Assembly: GCA_013407085.1 (NCBI GenBank) | Contig: JACCGJ010020363.1 | Coordinates: 32,509 to 96,508 of the forward strand | Direction: 5' to 3' | Origin: Atriophallophorus winterbourni | Taxonomy: Eukaryota > Platyhelminthes > Trematoda > Plagiorchiida > Microphallidae | Length of the DNA: 64,000 nt | Shown: in pieces, positions 53,101 through 62,945 of the stretch | Numbering within the stretch: position 1 is the stretch's first letter | Layout of the letters: the number at the start of each line of letters is the position of its first letter | Position numbers and translations under genes: made by a program | Notes under the pieces: model-generated | Database searches by the model: none | What the model saw: only the letters and a program-made list of their open reading frames with translations | Told to the model about the DNA's origin: nothing

Positions 53101-56100
53101 TTTGAGGCTTCCTGTTTCACTGCTGGTTTTAAAATTGTCACCTGATACCGTTAATCTCGATAATGCAGTACGCAAATGGTGATGTTATCAAGTTAAACGG
53201 ATGTAGCGAATACTTGTATGAGATATGTATTAATGCATTTCTCAATGCTACGCTGTTCACACACGATATACATATTCCCCCCGTAGCCTACCACGGGACC
53301 CAAGCGGCCATTCGGGTCAAGAGGTCAATCAATCAGAATCATTCACAAACTACCAATCGATGGTTTCCCCATCAATACTGACACTCATGAACATCAGACC
53401 GATTCAAATGCAAAACCCACGACTGAATGTGCTCGAAGGCAATTCAGGCAAAGTTTAATTTTTCCGGACACATCTTCAGGCTTGGAGAACGAAGCGCATT
53501 CGACCAGCAAAGATTCCGAAGTCACTTTGATTGATTTGGAGCTGTCAGCACTCGAGAATATCATGGCCGCAAATACCAGGTGTTCGAAAGAAGCATGGAG
53601 GAAGAAAGCTGCGAGGACAGCGTACAAATGTTCGGCAGCGCAAAATCAAGTCGCTGTAAGTTTGCGACATTTTTATTCGTTCCCACTGTTGCCAATCGAC
53701 GTTTCCCTGTTTGTATCAAGGGATACAAACTAAAGTAACGCGTTAACCGTATGTAACAGTGGCATTCAAGTATAACTTTGTTTACCACTTTACCACTGTG
53801 TCAAGGCTCACTGAACCTGATCTTACTGTCTCCACCTGACGACGGCAAACAGCCAGAAACCGGTAGTGGTGTGTAAGGGATGGGGATATGAGCAGCACAT
53901 TACTTTAGTCATCCATAAGCGCCTCGAGTGTTTGATCAAGAATCACTATGTGATTCTGTGTTTGAACATCGTGGTTCGTTGTACGAAGCGTATGTAACAG
54001 TGGCATTCAAGTATAACTTTGGATACAAACTATATTATTTGAAATTACAGCGTCACAACCAATAGATTAAAGAAGACCAAAATTTGGTTTGTCGAATCAC
54101 TGGCTGTTTCAAGCACTGAATGTCCTGTTTTCGGATAAGACCTAAACGGTTACTTTTTAAATAGAGGACTAGCGGCCTGCAAATATTTTTTTCGGTTGAC
54201 TGCTCATGATGCGCCGTATTGCGGAGTTTGAAAAGTGACGTCACTCCTGAATTTTGATTGATATTGATTATTGATTATTGATTATTGATAAGATGACCTG
54301 ATGTAATCATCGAGAGCAGAAAACGATTCGTTTGAGAATTTTCACGCCGAAGATTTAGCCTAATTTCCATCGACGGATGTGTACAATAAAACTATTCATA
54401 AACTGGGCTATTGAAACAAGATTGCTGTTTAAACGACGAACAATTGCCTCAGTAAACCCACAACACCAGACTGCATTTCATTTTGAATTAAGTTCTAGCA
54501 TTATGACGCAATATCCAACAATCACTTATAGCGTGGCGAACGTCAACTCTGCAAAATCTACAACAACAGCAATCACAATTTTTCTGATTCGGAGAAATCA
54601 CAAATCGATCTTTGCAGTTTCATGAAGTGGCATCCGCGTTATAAAATAGCTGTCGTCTTAAAATGCCCAATCAATGCGTCTGAATTACGTGAAATGCTGT
54701 TTATATAATACACGAGTATGGGTACTGGTAGCTGTTCTAGGATAAGCACGTTTTATTGTAAAGTCAGTGAAGTTCACTAGTGAAGAGGGTTAGCAAGAGC
54801 TTTCCGATGATCCACAGATCACCACCCTCTACCCTCTATTTCTCCCCCCCTCATCTGTCTAGGCCTGGGCAACCTGACAGTATCTTAGCCCATGTGCAGT
54901 CTCTAACTGTGCGGCACTTTGTCTGGATCAGGCTTCTGCTTTCATACCATACCCTCTACCACAAGCAAGACCAAAATGACATCCGTCGCAGACCCACAAG
55001 AATCGAGAATTGGAAGATTGGAATGGTGGGATGGACGACATGTCTGGAAACATGAACTAGTGAGAGATGAGCAATTCAGTCGAACGAGCCCAATGTGATA
55101 AGTGCCTTAAAAGAAGCGGCTGGCAAGAGTTTACACGAGCGTTCAACTTAAAATGACAAAAGATGCAAACGCTCGCAGGATTCCGCTGTAATTAGGAATG
55201 TCAATAAAAGCTGGTGTGTGCTTGTTTATGATTCATTTTGATGTGCGTAATAAACGTTTCTCATGCGTTTTTGGATTTAAAGGTGAACGTGTTTAACATT
55301 GGATTGCTTGTGCTCGGGGTTCGGGTCGATAACTTAATAAGTGTTGTAGTCCATTACACTCCACGCTGTCATCATAATTTAACATCAAATCAATTGTGGT
55401 GCTCACATCTCCAGCACTTACACTCCACAAACTGGAGACAGTAAGCTTAGTTTTAGTGAGCCTTGAACCAGTGGTAAAGTGGTAAATGAAATTATACTGG
55501 CATGCCACATGGAGTGTAAGTGCTAGGGATGTGTGCTCTGCGATACATTAGTCATTTTGAGCGCCTTGAGCGCTTGACCAAGAGTCAATCTGTGATTCTG
55601 TATTTGAAAATCGTGGTTCTTTGTAAGAACCCTATTCAACAGTTGCATGCAAGTATAACCTTGTTTACCACTTATCCACTGTTTTAAGGCTCACTGACCC
55701 TAATCTTACTGTCTTCACCTGATGACGGCAGACATACAGAAACCAGTAGTGGAGTGTAATTTCGGGGTGTGTGAGCAGCACATCACTATGGTCATCTATA
55801 TGCACCTTGAGTGATTGACCACGAATCACTATGTGATTCTATACTTGAACATCGTGGTTCGTTGTACGAACCCTATTCAACAGTTGTAGTTGTTTAATCT
55901 CCAACCAGTTTTCATTCAGTAAGTTTCGCAAAGAGACTAGGCAAATACATATCCGCACATTAGTTGTTACTATTCCCATCATTTCTTATATTTATAAATT
56001 TGCTACTTGTTCTACTTCTACCGATAATTCTCCGAGGTTTAGCGCTACAAAACTCCCTGACTAGCCTTACGCTTTATGCGATTGGCGGTTAATATCACTG

Positions 56101-59100
56101 AATTGATTTGAGCCACCGGGCAATCCACTCGATTTCCATCGAGTTCAACATTATTCTATTACTCACCGATTCTTGAAGCATCGACCATATCGTTTCAGAT
56201 CCTCAGGTTGCGTGCCGAGAAGCAAAAGATTTTGAATAAGAAACTGAGCCTCCGAGATTCGGAATCTCCGGTCAGCATGCTAATGAACGCTGAAGGGAAT
56301 AAGAGTGAAGTTGTTAGTTTACGTTTGGCCGACGACACAGCCTCACTCGGTTCACAGTCTGTCATATCCGACGATGTCTGTCCAAAGTTAGAGAGAGCAG
56401 AATTTCACTGCATTCTTGACTCGGCCTCGATGTCCTCTGTTTTGTGTGATGGATCCTTGGAAAACAAACCCCTTTCCCCGACACTTCGTAGTCAATCCTC
56501 GCCCAAATTGGATTGCGAAACCGTGAAATTGGACCAAAACTCAATGAGCGAAAAACCAGTGACTGTGAGCAATCAAACGACGATCATGGCAACGTCAATT
56601 TGTAATTCGACGAACGAAAGGTAAGCACTGATGGATTATTATTTTCTGTTTTGGACAGTTTTTTTATTACAATGGTTCCAACAATGGTGAAACAGGATAA
56701 CGCCGTCAAACACGGCACTAATATCATAAAAGGGCTCGACAATTGCTTCAAAATAAGAAGACTTTAATATTACATGGTTACAGAGAAATGATAACAGAAA
56801 ATAATTGAAAATTTATCCGCAAGATAAATTTGTCCTCAATAGTCAAATGAAAACTTGCTATTCGCATAACTATCTTGATTGGATGATGAAATTTCTTTGA
56901 TGAAAACATGTTTAGCGTGGAAATGTAATGTGATTCCATCGGGTATTAAAAGAAGATTGATATTGGAAGAAATAGTTTCGAAGTGGGTGGGAAGAATCGG
57001 TACGAATGACTTTAATAATGTGAGAAAATGAAGAATTGTATTGTTTTTAAGATATGTTCGTGAACTAGCGCGCGCGTCAAAATCCGGATACTTCGTTTTA
57101 TAGTACAAAAAAATTGGAAGGGTTGTGGAAAAATTACAGTTTAACGGTGCAAAAGATGAGCTGTGATACAAGCGTGGATGCAGTGAGAAATTAGTTTAAT
57201 CCTAACGCTAAAAGAGAGAGAAGACGAAATGCCTGATAGGCACATCTACATATTTTATTATGTATAGTTTTCGGAAATAATGGGGCCCTGATACCTAAGG
57301 AGTTGCGTCTGATGGTACTTGGGGGAACTTGCGTGTACTATGTTACCATGGTGTTTTAGGTGGCTTGCTGGAGCGGGGTTTGCAGTTTCGTTGGCGCTCT
57401 GGATTGTCAAACTGAACCGCTCAAGCGTCGCTTCCATGCGTGCTATGCGATAGACTAAATGAGTTTGCGGGTTGGCCACGGCGAGTGTCTGTACGATCGC
57501 TTTATTCAGGTAGCACTCTAAGACTTTTTGTGCAGAGTGCTAACTTTTTGAGCGAGGTTTTGGCATCTCACACTGGAGGACACTTCATCCGCAAGTGTTT
57601 CAGACGTGTATCAGAGATGCTATCGCAAGCAGTGATCTCATCGGATAAGAGTTGAGGGCGATTAGAAGCGTTTACATCAGTTCAACCGAGGCCAAACCGC
57701 ATATTCTGTTTTAAGGTGCACTACGTTTAAGCGATATTTGGAGAATATGTTGTTTATATTTGTGACTAATCATCCGTGCGGAGGAGGATATGCACTGCTG
57801 ATGAGTTCAAATAAGAGCGAAACTCGAGTCCAGTGCTTCCATTATGGACCGTCTGGATCAACTTTGTGAATAATTCGATGGGCTTGGCATGGATAAGTCG
57901 TCCACGACGTTGTTCACCCGGGCTTCAGAACACCTGATCCAACATTCGTCAAGTCAGCCTGCCCGGTTCACGCCAGCTTGTCGATTGTGTCCCGACCATC
58001 CCTCCTTGAGGTCAACCTTCACCCACGAATCACACAACACAAGGAAACACCAATCGGTCAAATGGTTTGGTGTCAGATGAGCTGTTCTGTATATCCCACA
58101 AAAGCTGATGATTAGCATTCATCGCTAGTGCATTGTGCACAATTTGTCTCAGTAGTTGTGAGTAATTTCGGTCCGTCAACTATGTACCCTGTAGCAGTTA
58201 CTGTAGCCGTCCACGTCATTCATGCCAAAGCGGTGCAGGATAGCGACCTTCAGTTTGTCGTAAGAAGAATCGAATGCTTTAGGATTGAGCACAGTTAAGA
58301 GTTCAGGAGGGTACGTTATCACCAGACCGAATTTCGAGTCTTGCGAGTGAATTGTGTTTCCACTAAGACGGTTGGAAATACTAAAGGTGAAAGCGTATAT
58401 TTAGAAATATTGACAGCGTCTCCCTCCTTTGACATAATGTGATATTTAGAATACTTGGTGAAGATGGTTTTTAAATAAGGTAAATAGGGTAGTAAAAATA
58501 ATTTGTCGAAATGGACAGATTCACTAATTATGTTAGGCCAAACTATATGGATTTTCTAACGAATTTAACATGCTGCAAAATGCCAAAAATACTTGAGATG
58601 TGTAAAGGAAAAGGTTTCAAGCTGTATAAAATGTTGGACCGACTCACCAAATAATCAAGGAATGAAATATTTCTAATGTGTTTACCAAAATGTGGTGAAC
58701 TGTATCAATTTTTCAAACAGAAATTATTTATAATTTTAATGGTTCGTGTTAGTATCAACTAACAATTATTTTTTTCTGTCGCACATTTTTCTCTCTCGTC
58801 TTGCTTGTTTGATATAAATCTGAGCAATGTGGTGGACCTAAAACGAAAAGCGAATTGAAATCGGTGATTTTTCAAATTGCAATTTGTGGCTCATCACCAG
58901 GTGGTTTTGTCACGCATTCAAGCAAAGTTCTCGCGCGAGTATGTTTAGTTGTTTCAAACAAAGCGACACACGGCATCGTGGCGGAATTAATCAATATTGC
59001 AAGCTATTTAATTGACCACTGTTGTTGTTGTTGTTGGACTCCTTCGGTCGATGTGGACCATGGATGTACATCACAATCGCATGAATTTTCAAGTTCTACA

Positions 59101-62000
59101 GCTTTTTGTGTGACTAAGCAGTCTGATTCAGGAGGAACAATCTCTCCCGCAGCGCTTGCAACGATAGTCAGAACTCGGTTGAAGGGTGTCATTTGCACGC
59201 CGGCGGCGTGATCTGCGTTCAGCAGCCAAGAGCTGTATCTGCTCCTCCCCGGCTTGCAGTCGACGCTTTACATAATACCTCCAAAGTGAGCGGTCAAGAG
59301 CAAGTTCTTCCCAGCTTGCGGGGTCAATGTCAAGAGCTTTCATATCTCTTTTGCAAACGTCTTTGTACCGCAAGTGCGGTCTGTCCAATGGTCGAATTCG
59401 TAATTGCAACTCACCACTGTTGTATGGTCACCATATTCGCTAAGCCATACACAATTATTGATTCGAAACATTTTATTTGCACTTTAGAACGTACTCGCCC
59501 ACGATGGTAAGTCCTCAACGATCGATCGGTGAAAGTGATTCTCGCGTGCAAACTCCTGGTGAAATTGACGGAGTGTCACGTGCGTTACGACGTCAACCGC
59601 GCCTGCACGATTCATCCAATTCTGTCCACCGATTTTCGGTCAATATTCAACCCCAGATTCCTGCTGATCACAGTGCATGCTCACATGCTGAATCGCCAAA
59701 TTGTGGGGAGAACACCCTAGTGATCGAATCCCCCTGCGCGAAAACCTCATCAGAATTGAAGTTGAAGAAAAGCAACATTACCTATCACCCGAGAACTAGT
59801 TTTTCGAAAGTGAGTCTATCGTTTGGTGTGGATATTTTTAAACACTGGCATTGCTTCATTTTACTTACGTTTTCCTACTGTTTCCTCAATCACGTATGGT
59901 TAATAGTATTTGATTTTCGATATCGATGATGTCTCGGTGTAAAAGTAATACATACCGTGCACAAATATCTTTCGGTTTTGGGGTATTCTCGTTCTGCACA
60001 CATGGTTGTATCTTAGATATCTCGTGGGTGTTTTTGTGTATGGGTTATTTTTGTCGAATTCTTTGTGTTCCAAAAGCATTCCAGCTTCACAATAATGTCA
60101 AGGTGAACGCTATGTGCAAAAACGCTGAACAATAACTCGCATTTGACTGAAAAACAAACCATTTTTTATTGCTCATCATTGAAAAGTCTTCCATCAAAAT
60201 TAAGATTTAGAACGCGTGTTGTTTTTTAAAGGCACTGTTAGTTTGAAGTGATGTTTTTAAACTGGAGCATATCCAGACACCCAAATCTTTTTCTTCACTG
60301 CAATTTTCAAGGACATGCGAACCTATGTCCCCACATTCATGATCCTGCATTTGTTGAAGTTAAACGGTAGTTTGTTCTTCAACGACCAGCTGTGAAACGT
60401 ATCAAGATCCCTTTGTATTAGCAGACAATCTTCTGGACTACGAATACAACGCCAAATCTTTATGTCGTCCGCAAATAACGAAATGTTACATCGAACAATT
60501 TCCGGTAGTTCATTGACATAAACCAGAAAGAGGATCGGGCCAATGACCGAACCTTGGGGAACTCCGCTAGTTGCTGCGATTGGTTTTGATAATACACAGT
60601 CAGCACGTACCTTGTTAGTGCGATTTGTTAGGTAGTCATTTAGCCAATTGATCAACTTTGCGGTGATATCGAAAGTCTCTACCGATGCATTCAGCGTTTG
60701 TATGCCCCACTCTAAGCTCAGGATCTGATCATCCAGGTTGCTTTACTGGACACTTGTTCGAGCAGTTAAATCTACGTTTGGTTTGGTTAGACAATTTTTA
60801 CACACGCAGGATACAGTAGGCATTTTTTTCATCATTCAGGATCGATATCGCCTCTGGGGTCAATGATTTGTCAAATTTTGCGTGACACGTGTGGGAACAG
60901 ATGCGACACGTGACAGGTTTGACCTCAGCACTCACGACTTTCTTGTAGACGACGCACGTTTCACGAACATCAGATCGTATCAACCAAAAGTACAAATCAA
61001 AGCACAAAAATCGATACGGCTGTGTGGAGTTGGTGTACGGTGACGAGGTCTAAACAAATTTCCTCACCCGATTTAGCCGCGAATTTGTCAGCCTCCAGTT
61101 AGTAAACGTACATTGATATTGACTCCGATGTAAAGTGTGAACTTGGAAATGTTCCCCTTGTTCAATAATATTCTACGGTCTCCAATCGTCGCTGGGTTCA
61201 TCAACAATAGAGACCAACTGGTCTGCTTCACGTAAAATCTTTCTTTCTTAATGTTGAATTTTGTGCTCCTTGTGTTTGTTACTACGTGACAAAGAAGAGA
61301 TTCCTTCTTTTCAAGAAGGACAAGGCACACTGAACCTGATATTACTGTCTCCACCTGATGACGGCAAACAGCCAGAAACCGGTAGTGGTGTGTAAAGGAT
61401 GGGGATGTGAGCATCACAATACAGTGACAAGGATTTATTTTTTCATGTATTTATTTACTTGTTCTTATATTTGCAATAAAAATGATTTGACCTACTCGTG
61501 GAATTCAGACGATGATCGATGCTGCGGAGAATAATGCAAAATCATCAAAGCAATACTGTTCAACTACCTGGTTGTTGATTTTATCACGAAGGACATTTAT
61601 TTTATTTTATTTTATTCAGGATTCCGGTCAAACTCCTTCAGTTATCGTTTCGAAACGTACAATAATTCATCATCCCAGTGCAAACATTTCCGATTCTCGA
61701 AAATCACCATCGCCCGGTCGTAGCGCGACCAACAAAGTAGTGCGAATTCCTGTGACTAAAGTCCCATCGGTTCACAACCCCAGTCTTTTGGTTGAGGTCA
61801 TACACAGTGGCCGTGAACTTCCACGTCAGTATGTAGGATCGGATGCTTGCGAGAAATCAATTTCTTCTTCTATTCGGCGTGCGAACTCACATCTAAACGA
61901 TATTCCGGGCAGACTATCTGCTGGAAGCGCCCGACCTGCCATTCCACTTCATGTAATGAATCCCAACGGATCATCAACAACGAATCCCATGCTTGCGTGA
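44133..62000 (+). CDS. CUPID-domain (DUF3338) scaffold, FRMD4/INAVA-like (8 proposed exons)
   Basis: Joined exons: 44133-44151, 44468-44793, 48543-48651, 51740-51977, 53337-53655, 56199-56620, 59488-59809, 61620-62000. Phases match at each junction and the total is 712 codons. Two blocks recall the CUPID domain of FRMD4A/FRMD4B/INAVA, which binds cytohesin Arf-GEFs at cell junctions. The first, residues 84-125, is a helix with KRKYVLQTLLKERYIEL and then MTGRPPE. The second, 293-353, has LENIMAANTRCSKEAWRKKAA followed by a lysine-rich helix. The two blocks are separated by about 170 residues, more than the roughly 45 in FRMD4, with a Ser/Arg-rich insert. The C-terminal half is low-complexity, Ser/Pro-rich and probably disordered. 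No FERM domain was found upstream in the window. The family call rests on motif resemblance only; the gene itself is better supported than the name. Confidence 0.62.
44468..44793 (+). CDS. CUPID-like gene exon 2: acidic leader and first helix
   Basis: Residues 7-115. APFTLADYLEGGG is followed by an acidic Ser-rich segment and then a charged helix ending LIHLMDKEM. Acceptor TTTCGTAG; donor ATG|GTGAGT, phase 0. The helix corresponds to the R-L-L-R-EL pattern before the E-TG-P-Y motif of FRMD4 proteins. Confidence 0.72.
46065..46320 (+). repeat. Hammerhead-family repeat, just over one unit
   Basis: GATGTGAGCAACACATTACTT appears near 46074 and again near 46291, so the two ends duplicate each other with a period of about 217 bp. 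The one ribozyme motif lies between them at 46240-46277. Confidence 0.8.
46240..46277 (+). ncRNA. Hammerhead ribozyme motif, mutated core
   Basis: CCAC/GTGG stem I, stem II, GAAAC and ACCGGT are intact, but the catalytic box reads CCGATGA, which should abolish or weaken activity. Confidence 0.6.
46780..47200 (+). mobile_element. RTE-like LINE, decayed fragment
   Basis: The plus-strand reading RRLWWFSHFLRKTGSALTKL aligns with QRRRLQWFGHVLRKTDTALP of the 21-kb copy. The rest is frameshifted. Confidence 0.65.
47752..47890 (-). repeat. Hammerhead-family repeat, partial unit
   Basis: A minus-strand partial unit with TCATCAG and CCGGTTTCTGGCTGTTTG intact. The cleavage-site triplet has changed from GTA to GTT, and stem I is weaker. 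Confidence 0.7.
48090..48185 (-). mobile_element. RTE-like LINE 3' end, fragment
   Basis: A short diverged piece (GATGTGGATCACAAACGCAC, GTGTTTCGAATGACTAAACA) of the same family. Confidence 0.55.
48312..48410 (-). repeat. SINE-like repeat A, fragment
   Basis: A minus-strand fragment (TGAAATCACAAGCTTGATCC to GTTGCCCAGG) located 130 bp upstream of exon 3 of the CUPID-like gene. Confidence 0.7.
48543..48651 (+). CDS. CUPID-like gene exon 3: TG-x-PPE motif
   Basis: Residues 116-151. EMTGRPPELYYHYIEEY matches the ELTGxxPxEY turn of CUPID domains. Acceptor TTATTTTCAG; donor CGA|GTAAGT, phase 1. Confidence 0.72.
48942..50542 (-). mobile_element. RTE-like LINE, young 5'-truncated insertion
   Basis: The minus-strand frame 50212-48935 is open for 425 residues. 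It carries FLDIQVAFDSIDR, SSGVRQGCPISPFLF, LDYADDIALL, then LLYGCETWTLR and CQLRWLGHVLRM. One frameshift near 50210 separates it from the finger region (KKGSRKECGNHRGISLI). The tail is (AAT)n. The 11-mer ACATTCAGGGA flanks it at 48931-48941 and 50543-50553, a target duplication. It is antisense in intron 3 of the CUPID-like gene. Confidence 0.92.
50554..51739. other. CUPID-like gene intron 3, distal part
   Basis: AT-rich sequence downstream of the LINE insertion; no repeat recognised. Confidence 0.5.
51740..51977 (+). CDS. CUPID-like gene exon 4: basic Ser/Arg segment
   Basis: Residues 152-230. It contains VQRPVFSLSPSKARRASI and ends in a basic run (LTRRQSKR). The SPSK and RRAS sites look like kinase targets. 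Acceptor CATTCGAG; donor AG|GTGGTC is weak. The phases at both ends fit the neighbours. Confidence 0.6.
52025..52400 (-). mobile_element. CR1-like LINE 3' end
   Basis: The minus strand at 52386-52192 reads RRYFWNSLPADLVSSNSLSI then KSKLDDYIR, the C-terminus of the transcriptase ORF. An AT microsatellite and the terminal word TTCAAGATTTATGATTG follow. Confidence 0.82.
52098..52165. repeat. AT-rich microsatellite (TA)n / (GATA)n
   Basis: GTGTATATATATATATATAT followed by AGATAGATATA. It lies within the untranslated 3' part of a CR1-like LINE; a shorter version is in the copy at 63717. Confidence 0.9.
52622..52832 (+). repeat. SINE-like repeat A
   Basis: Starts GTGCACGGATGTGCAATCAT and ends in a short ATACTATACT tail. 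An internal deletion removes the GTCTAGGCCTGGG block. Confidence 0.8.
53337..53655 (+). CDS. CUPID-like gene exon 5: second helix block
   Basis: Residues 231-337. The end of the exon carries LELSALENIMAANTRCSKE and WRKKAARTAYKCSAAQ, which align by eye with the EAARRLA...KKQRKxxY block of CUPID domains. The acceptor at 53337 is weak (AATCAG, no pyrimidine tract); 53398 after ACATCAG is an alternative but breaks the phase. The donor GCT|GTAAGT is strong. Confidence 0.65.
53733..54020 (+). repeat. Hammerhead-family repeat, 1.2 units with 12-bp target duplication
   Basis: The 12-mer GGATACAAACTA flanks the insertion at 53721-53732 and 54021-54032. The first 30 bases of the unit (CGTATGTAACAGTGGCATTC onward) recur 241 bp later at the other end. 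It lies 77 bp downstream of exon 5 of the CUPID-like gene. Confidence 0.9.
53832..53869 (+). ncRNA. Hammerhead ribozyme motif, CTGACGA variant
   Basis: Same layout as the GTA variant, with CTGACGA as the catalytic box. That box fits CUGANGA, so this copy may still cleave. Confidence 0.72.
54254..54290. repeat. Short tandem repeat (TTGATTA)n
   Basis: Four to five copies of a heptamer (TTGATTATTGATTATTGATT). It could be the tail of an unrecognised element. Confidence 0.8.
54822..54955 (+). repeat. SINE-like repeat A, 5'-truncated
   Basis: Only the 3' half is present (CTGTCTAGGCCTGGGCAACC to TTTCATACCATACC), typical of incomplete retroposition. Confidence 0.78.
55385..55900. repeat. Hammerhead-family repeats, inverted pair
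   Basis: A minus-strand partial unit (about 55385-55510, core deleted) meets a plus-strand run of about 1.6 units (about 55520-55900). CGTGGTTC and AACCCTATTCAACAGTTG recur about 243 bp apart in the plus-strand part. Confidence 0.78.
55715..55752 (+). ncRNA. Hammerhead ribozyme motif, decayed stem II
   Basis: CTGATGA is kept, but stem II (CGGCAGACATACAG) no longer pairs well and helix III is ACCAGT. Confidence 0.55.
56199..56620 (+). CDS. CUPID-like gene exon 6: end of helix block, acidic linker
   Basis: Residues 338-477. It begins ILRLRAEKQKILNKKL, which completes the coiled segment, then becomes a Ser/Asp-rich linker (SVISDDV, LSPTLRSQSSP). Acceptor CGTTTCAG; donor AG|GTAAGC, phase 2. Confidence 0.72.
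56621..59014. other. CUPID-like gene intron 6, most of it
   Basis: A possible ORF1 relic at 57240-57480. 57660-59014 is AT-rich and unrecognised. Confidence 0.5.
57240..57480 (-). mobile_element. Possible CR1-like ORF1 relic
   Basis: The minus strand reads RIARMEATLERFSLTIQSAN, a short amphipathic coil like the ORF1 coil at 36.3 kb. No transcriptase is beside it. Confidence 0.4.
59015..59415 (-). mobile_element. RTE-like LINE 3' end with (AAC)n tail
   Basis: Minus strand: DRPHLRYKDVCKRDMKALD, DPASWEELALDRSLWR, then YRCKRCGRDC, a C-terminal zinc-knuckle type ending. The tail reads (GTT)n on the plus strand at 59021-59036. It lies 70 bp upstream of CUPID-like exon 7. Confidence 0.82.
59488..59809 (+). 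CDS. CUPID-like gene exon 7
   Basis: Residues 478-585. It opens with TYSPTMVSPQRS and is polar throughout, with no recognised domain. The acceptor GCACTTTAG supplies the single base needed to finish an Arg codon; donor AAA|GTGAGT, phase 0. A GGTAAGT inside the exon at 59505 could give a shorter splice form. Confidence 0.65.
60240..61080 (-). mobile_element. CR1-like LINE with internal deletion
   Basis: Minus strand. 61007-60798 gives an ORF1-type cysteine segment (CRICSHTCHAKFDKS, LNDEKNAYC). 60655-60323 gives the transcriptase palm: NWLNDYLTNRTNKV, SGVPQGSVIGPILF and LFADDIKIW. The part between is deleted. It lies in the last intron of the CUPID-like gene, antisense. Confidence 0.83.
61322..61425 (+). 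repeat. Hammerhead-family repeat, short copy
   Basis: A copy of about 100 bp centred on an intact ribozyme core, in the intron before the last exon of the CUPID-like gene. Confidence 0.8.
61351..61388 (+). ncRNA. Hammerhead ribozyme motif (GTA variant)
   Basis: Stem I CCAC/GTGG, CTGATGA at 61355-61361, stem II GGC-AAACA-GCC with a C/A mismatch at its base, GAAAC, ACCGGT, cleavage triplet GTA ending at 61384. Confidence 0.75.
61620..62000 (+). CDS. CUPID-like gene last exon in window
   Basis: Residues 586-711. The acceptor TTTATTCAG follows a run of TTTTA repeats. The segment is Ser/Pro/Arg-rich and basic (SRKSPSPGRSATNK). The frame ends at TGA 61998-62000, but that stop overlaps a perfect donor GC|GTGAGT at 61997, so the exon may instead splice onward. 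A polyadenylation signal AATAAA lies at 62437-62442. Confidence 0.62.
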   Translation, partial: DSGQTPSVIVSKRTIIHHPSANISDSRKSPSPGRSATNKVVRIPVTKVPSVHNPSLLVEVIHSGRELPRQYVGSDACEKSISSSIRRANSHLNDIPGRLSAGSARPAIPLHVMNPNGSSTTNPMLA

Positions 62001-62436
62001 GTTTCCTATTCAATGGTAATCAGGCCTGATACCGGTAGATTGATGTCTCCCATAGATAATGCGATTCTTTGTCACGGTATGGTGTGGGCGCAGACATAAA
62101 AAAGCTGTTCATTCTGATTGAGCATAACCATGATTTTCCCAACGTTGTGATGTGGCTTTCGAAAATCGCAAGAGATTGAGTGAAGAATGACATGTAACAT
62201 TGAACCCTGTAAATCGCGAATAATTACCTTTCTATGCAATCCGAACCAAACAAATAATGTCAAAGTTGGTCTCGAAATATACCGCAACTTGTTCACATGT
62301 ATACTTTCTCAGTCTTTCAGCCGTTCCGATCGCTCTAAGGTGTTTTGCAATACATATGTGTGCTTTCATTGTCGTACATTTAATGATTTCGTTAAGAACA
62401 ATGTTGAAAATGATGAAACAAAATTTCCTATGACCA

Positions 62437-62442
62437 ATAAAG
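62437..62442 (+). promoter_or_regulatory. Candidate polyadenylation signal AATAAA
   Basis: A canonical hexamer 437 bp after the proposed stop of the CUPID-like gene. No downstream GT-rich element was evaluated. Confidence 0.35.
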
Positions 62443-62479
62443 CGAAGTAATCTGCTCACGCGCAAGTGAGGCGCTGATT

Positions 62480-62945
62480 AATGGACCATAACGCCTCGGA
62501 AAATGCAGCGCTCTTGATACAAAGCTACCGAAAATCTCGCCTTTTACTGGGGCGCCCTGATGTATTTGACTGTTCTAAATCATGTTTAAGTTTGCGATGC
62601 GCCTTATCACCGTTATCACGAATTTGACCTTCAACAAACCTACAAAGACGTTTGCAAAAGTGATAAGAAAGCTTTTTGTATTGACCCTACGAGTTCGGAC
62701 GAACTTGCTCTTGACCGTCTTCTTCAAGCTGAGGAAGATCAGTTATTGCTGTAGGCTGCTGACAGCGAGCAACTTTCGTTGATCGACCGTCTACGGTCTA
62801 TCGCCGTGATCGGTGTAGGAGAGATAGTTCCTTGCGAACTGAACTGTTTTTGCCATTGTGAGCGCTGTGGAGCATAAAATCACTTGTGATGTACATCTAT
62901 GGACGATGCCAACTGGAGAAGGCTCAACACAACAATATCACCTTA
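62480..62945 (+). mobile_element. RTE-like LINE 3' end, decayed
   Basis: A frameshifted plus-strand match to the KDVCKRDMKALDIDPASWEEL region (reads KAFCIDPTSSDELALDRLLQ here), ending in an AACACAACAAT tail. Confidence 0.65.
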
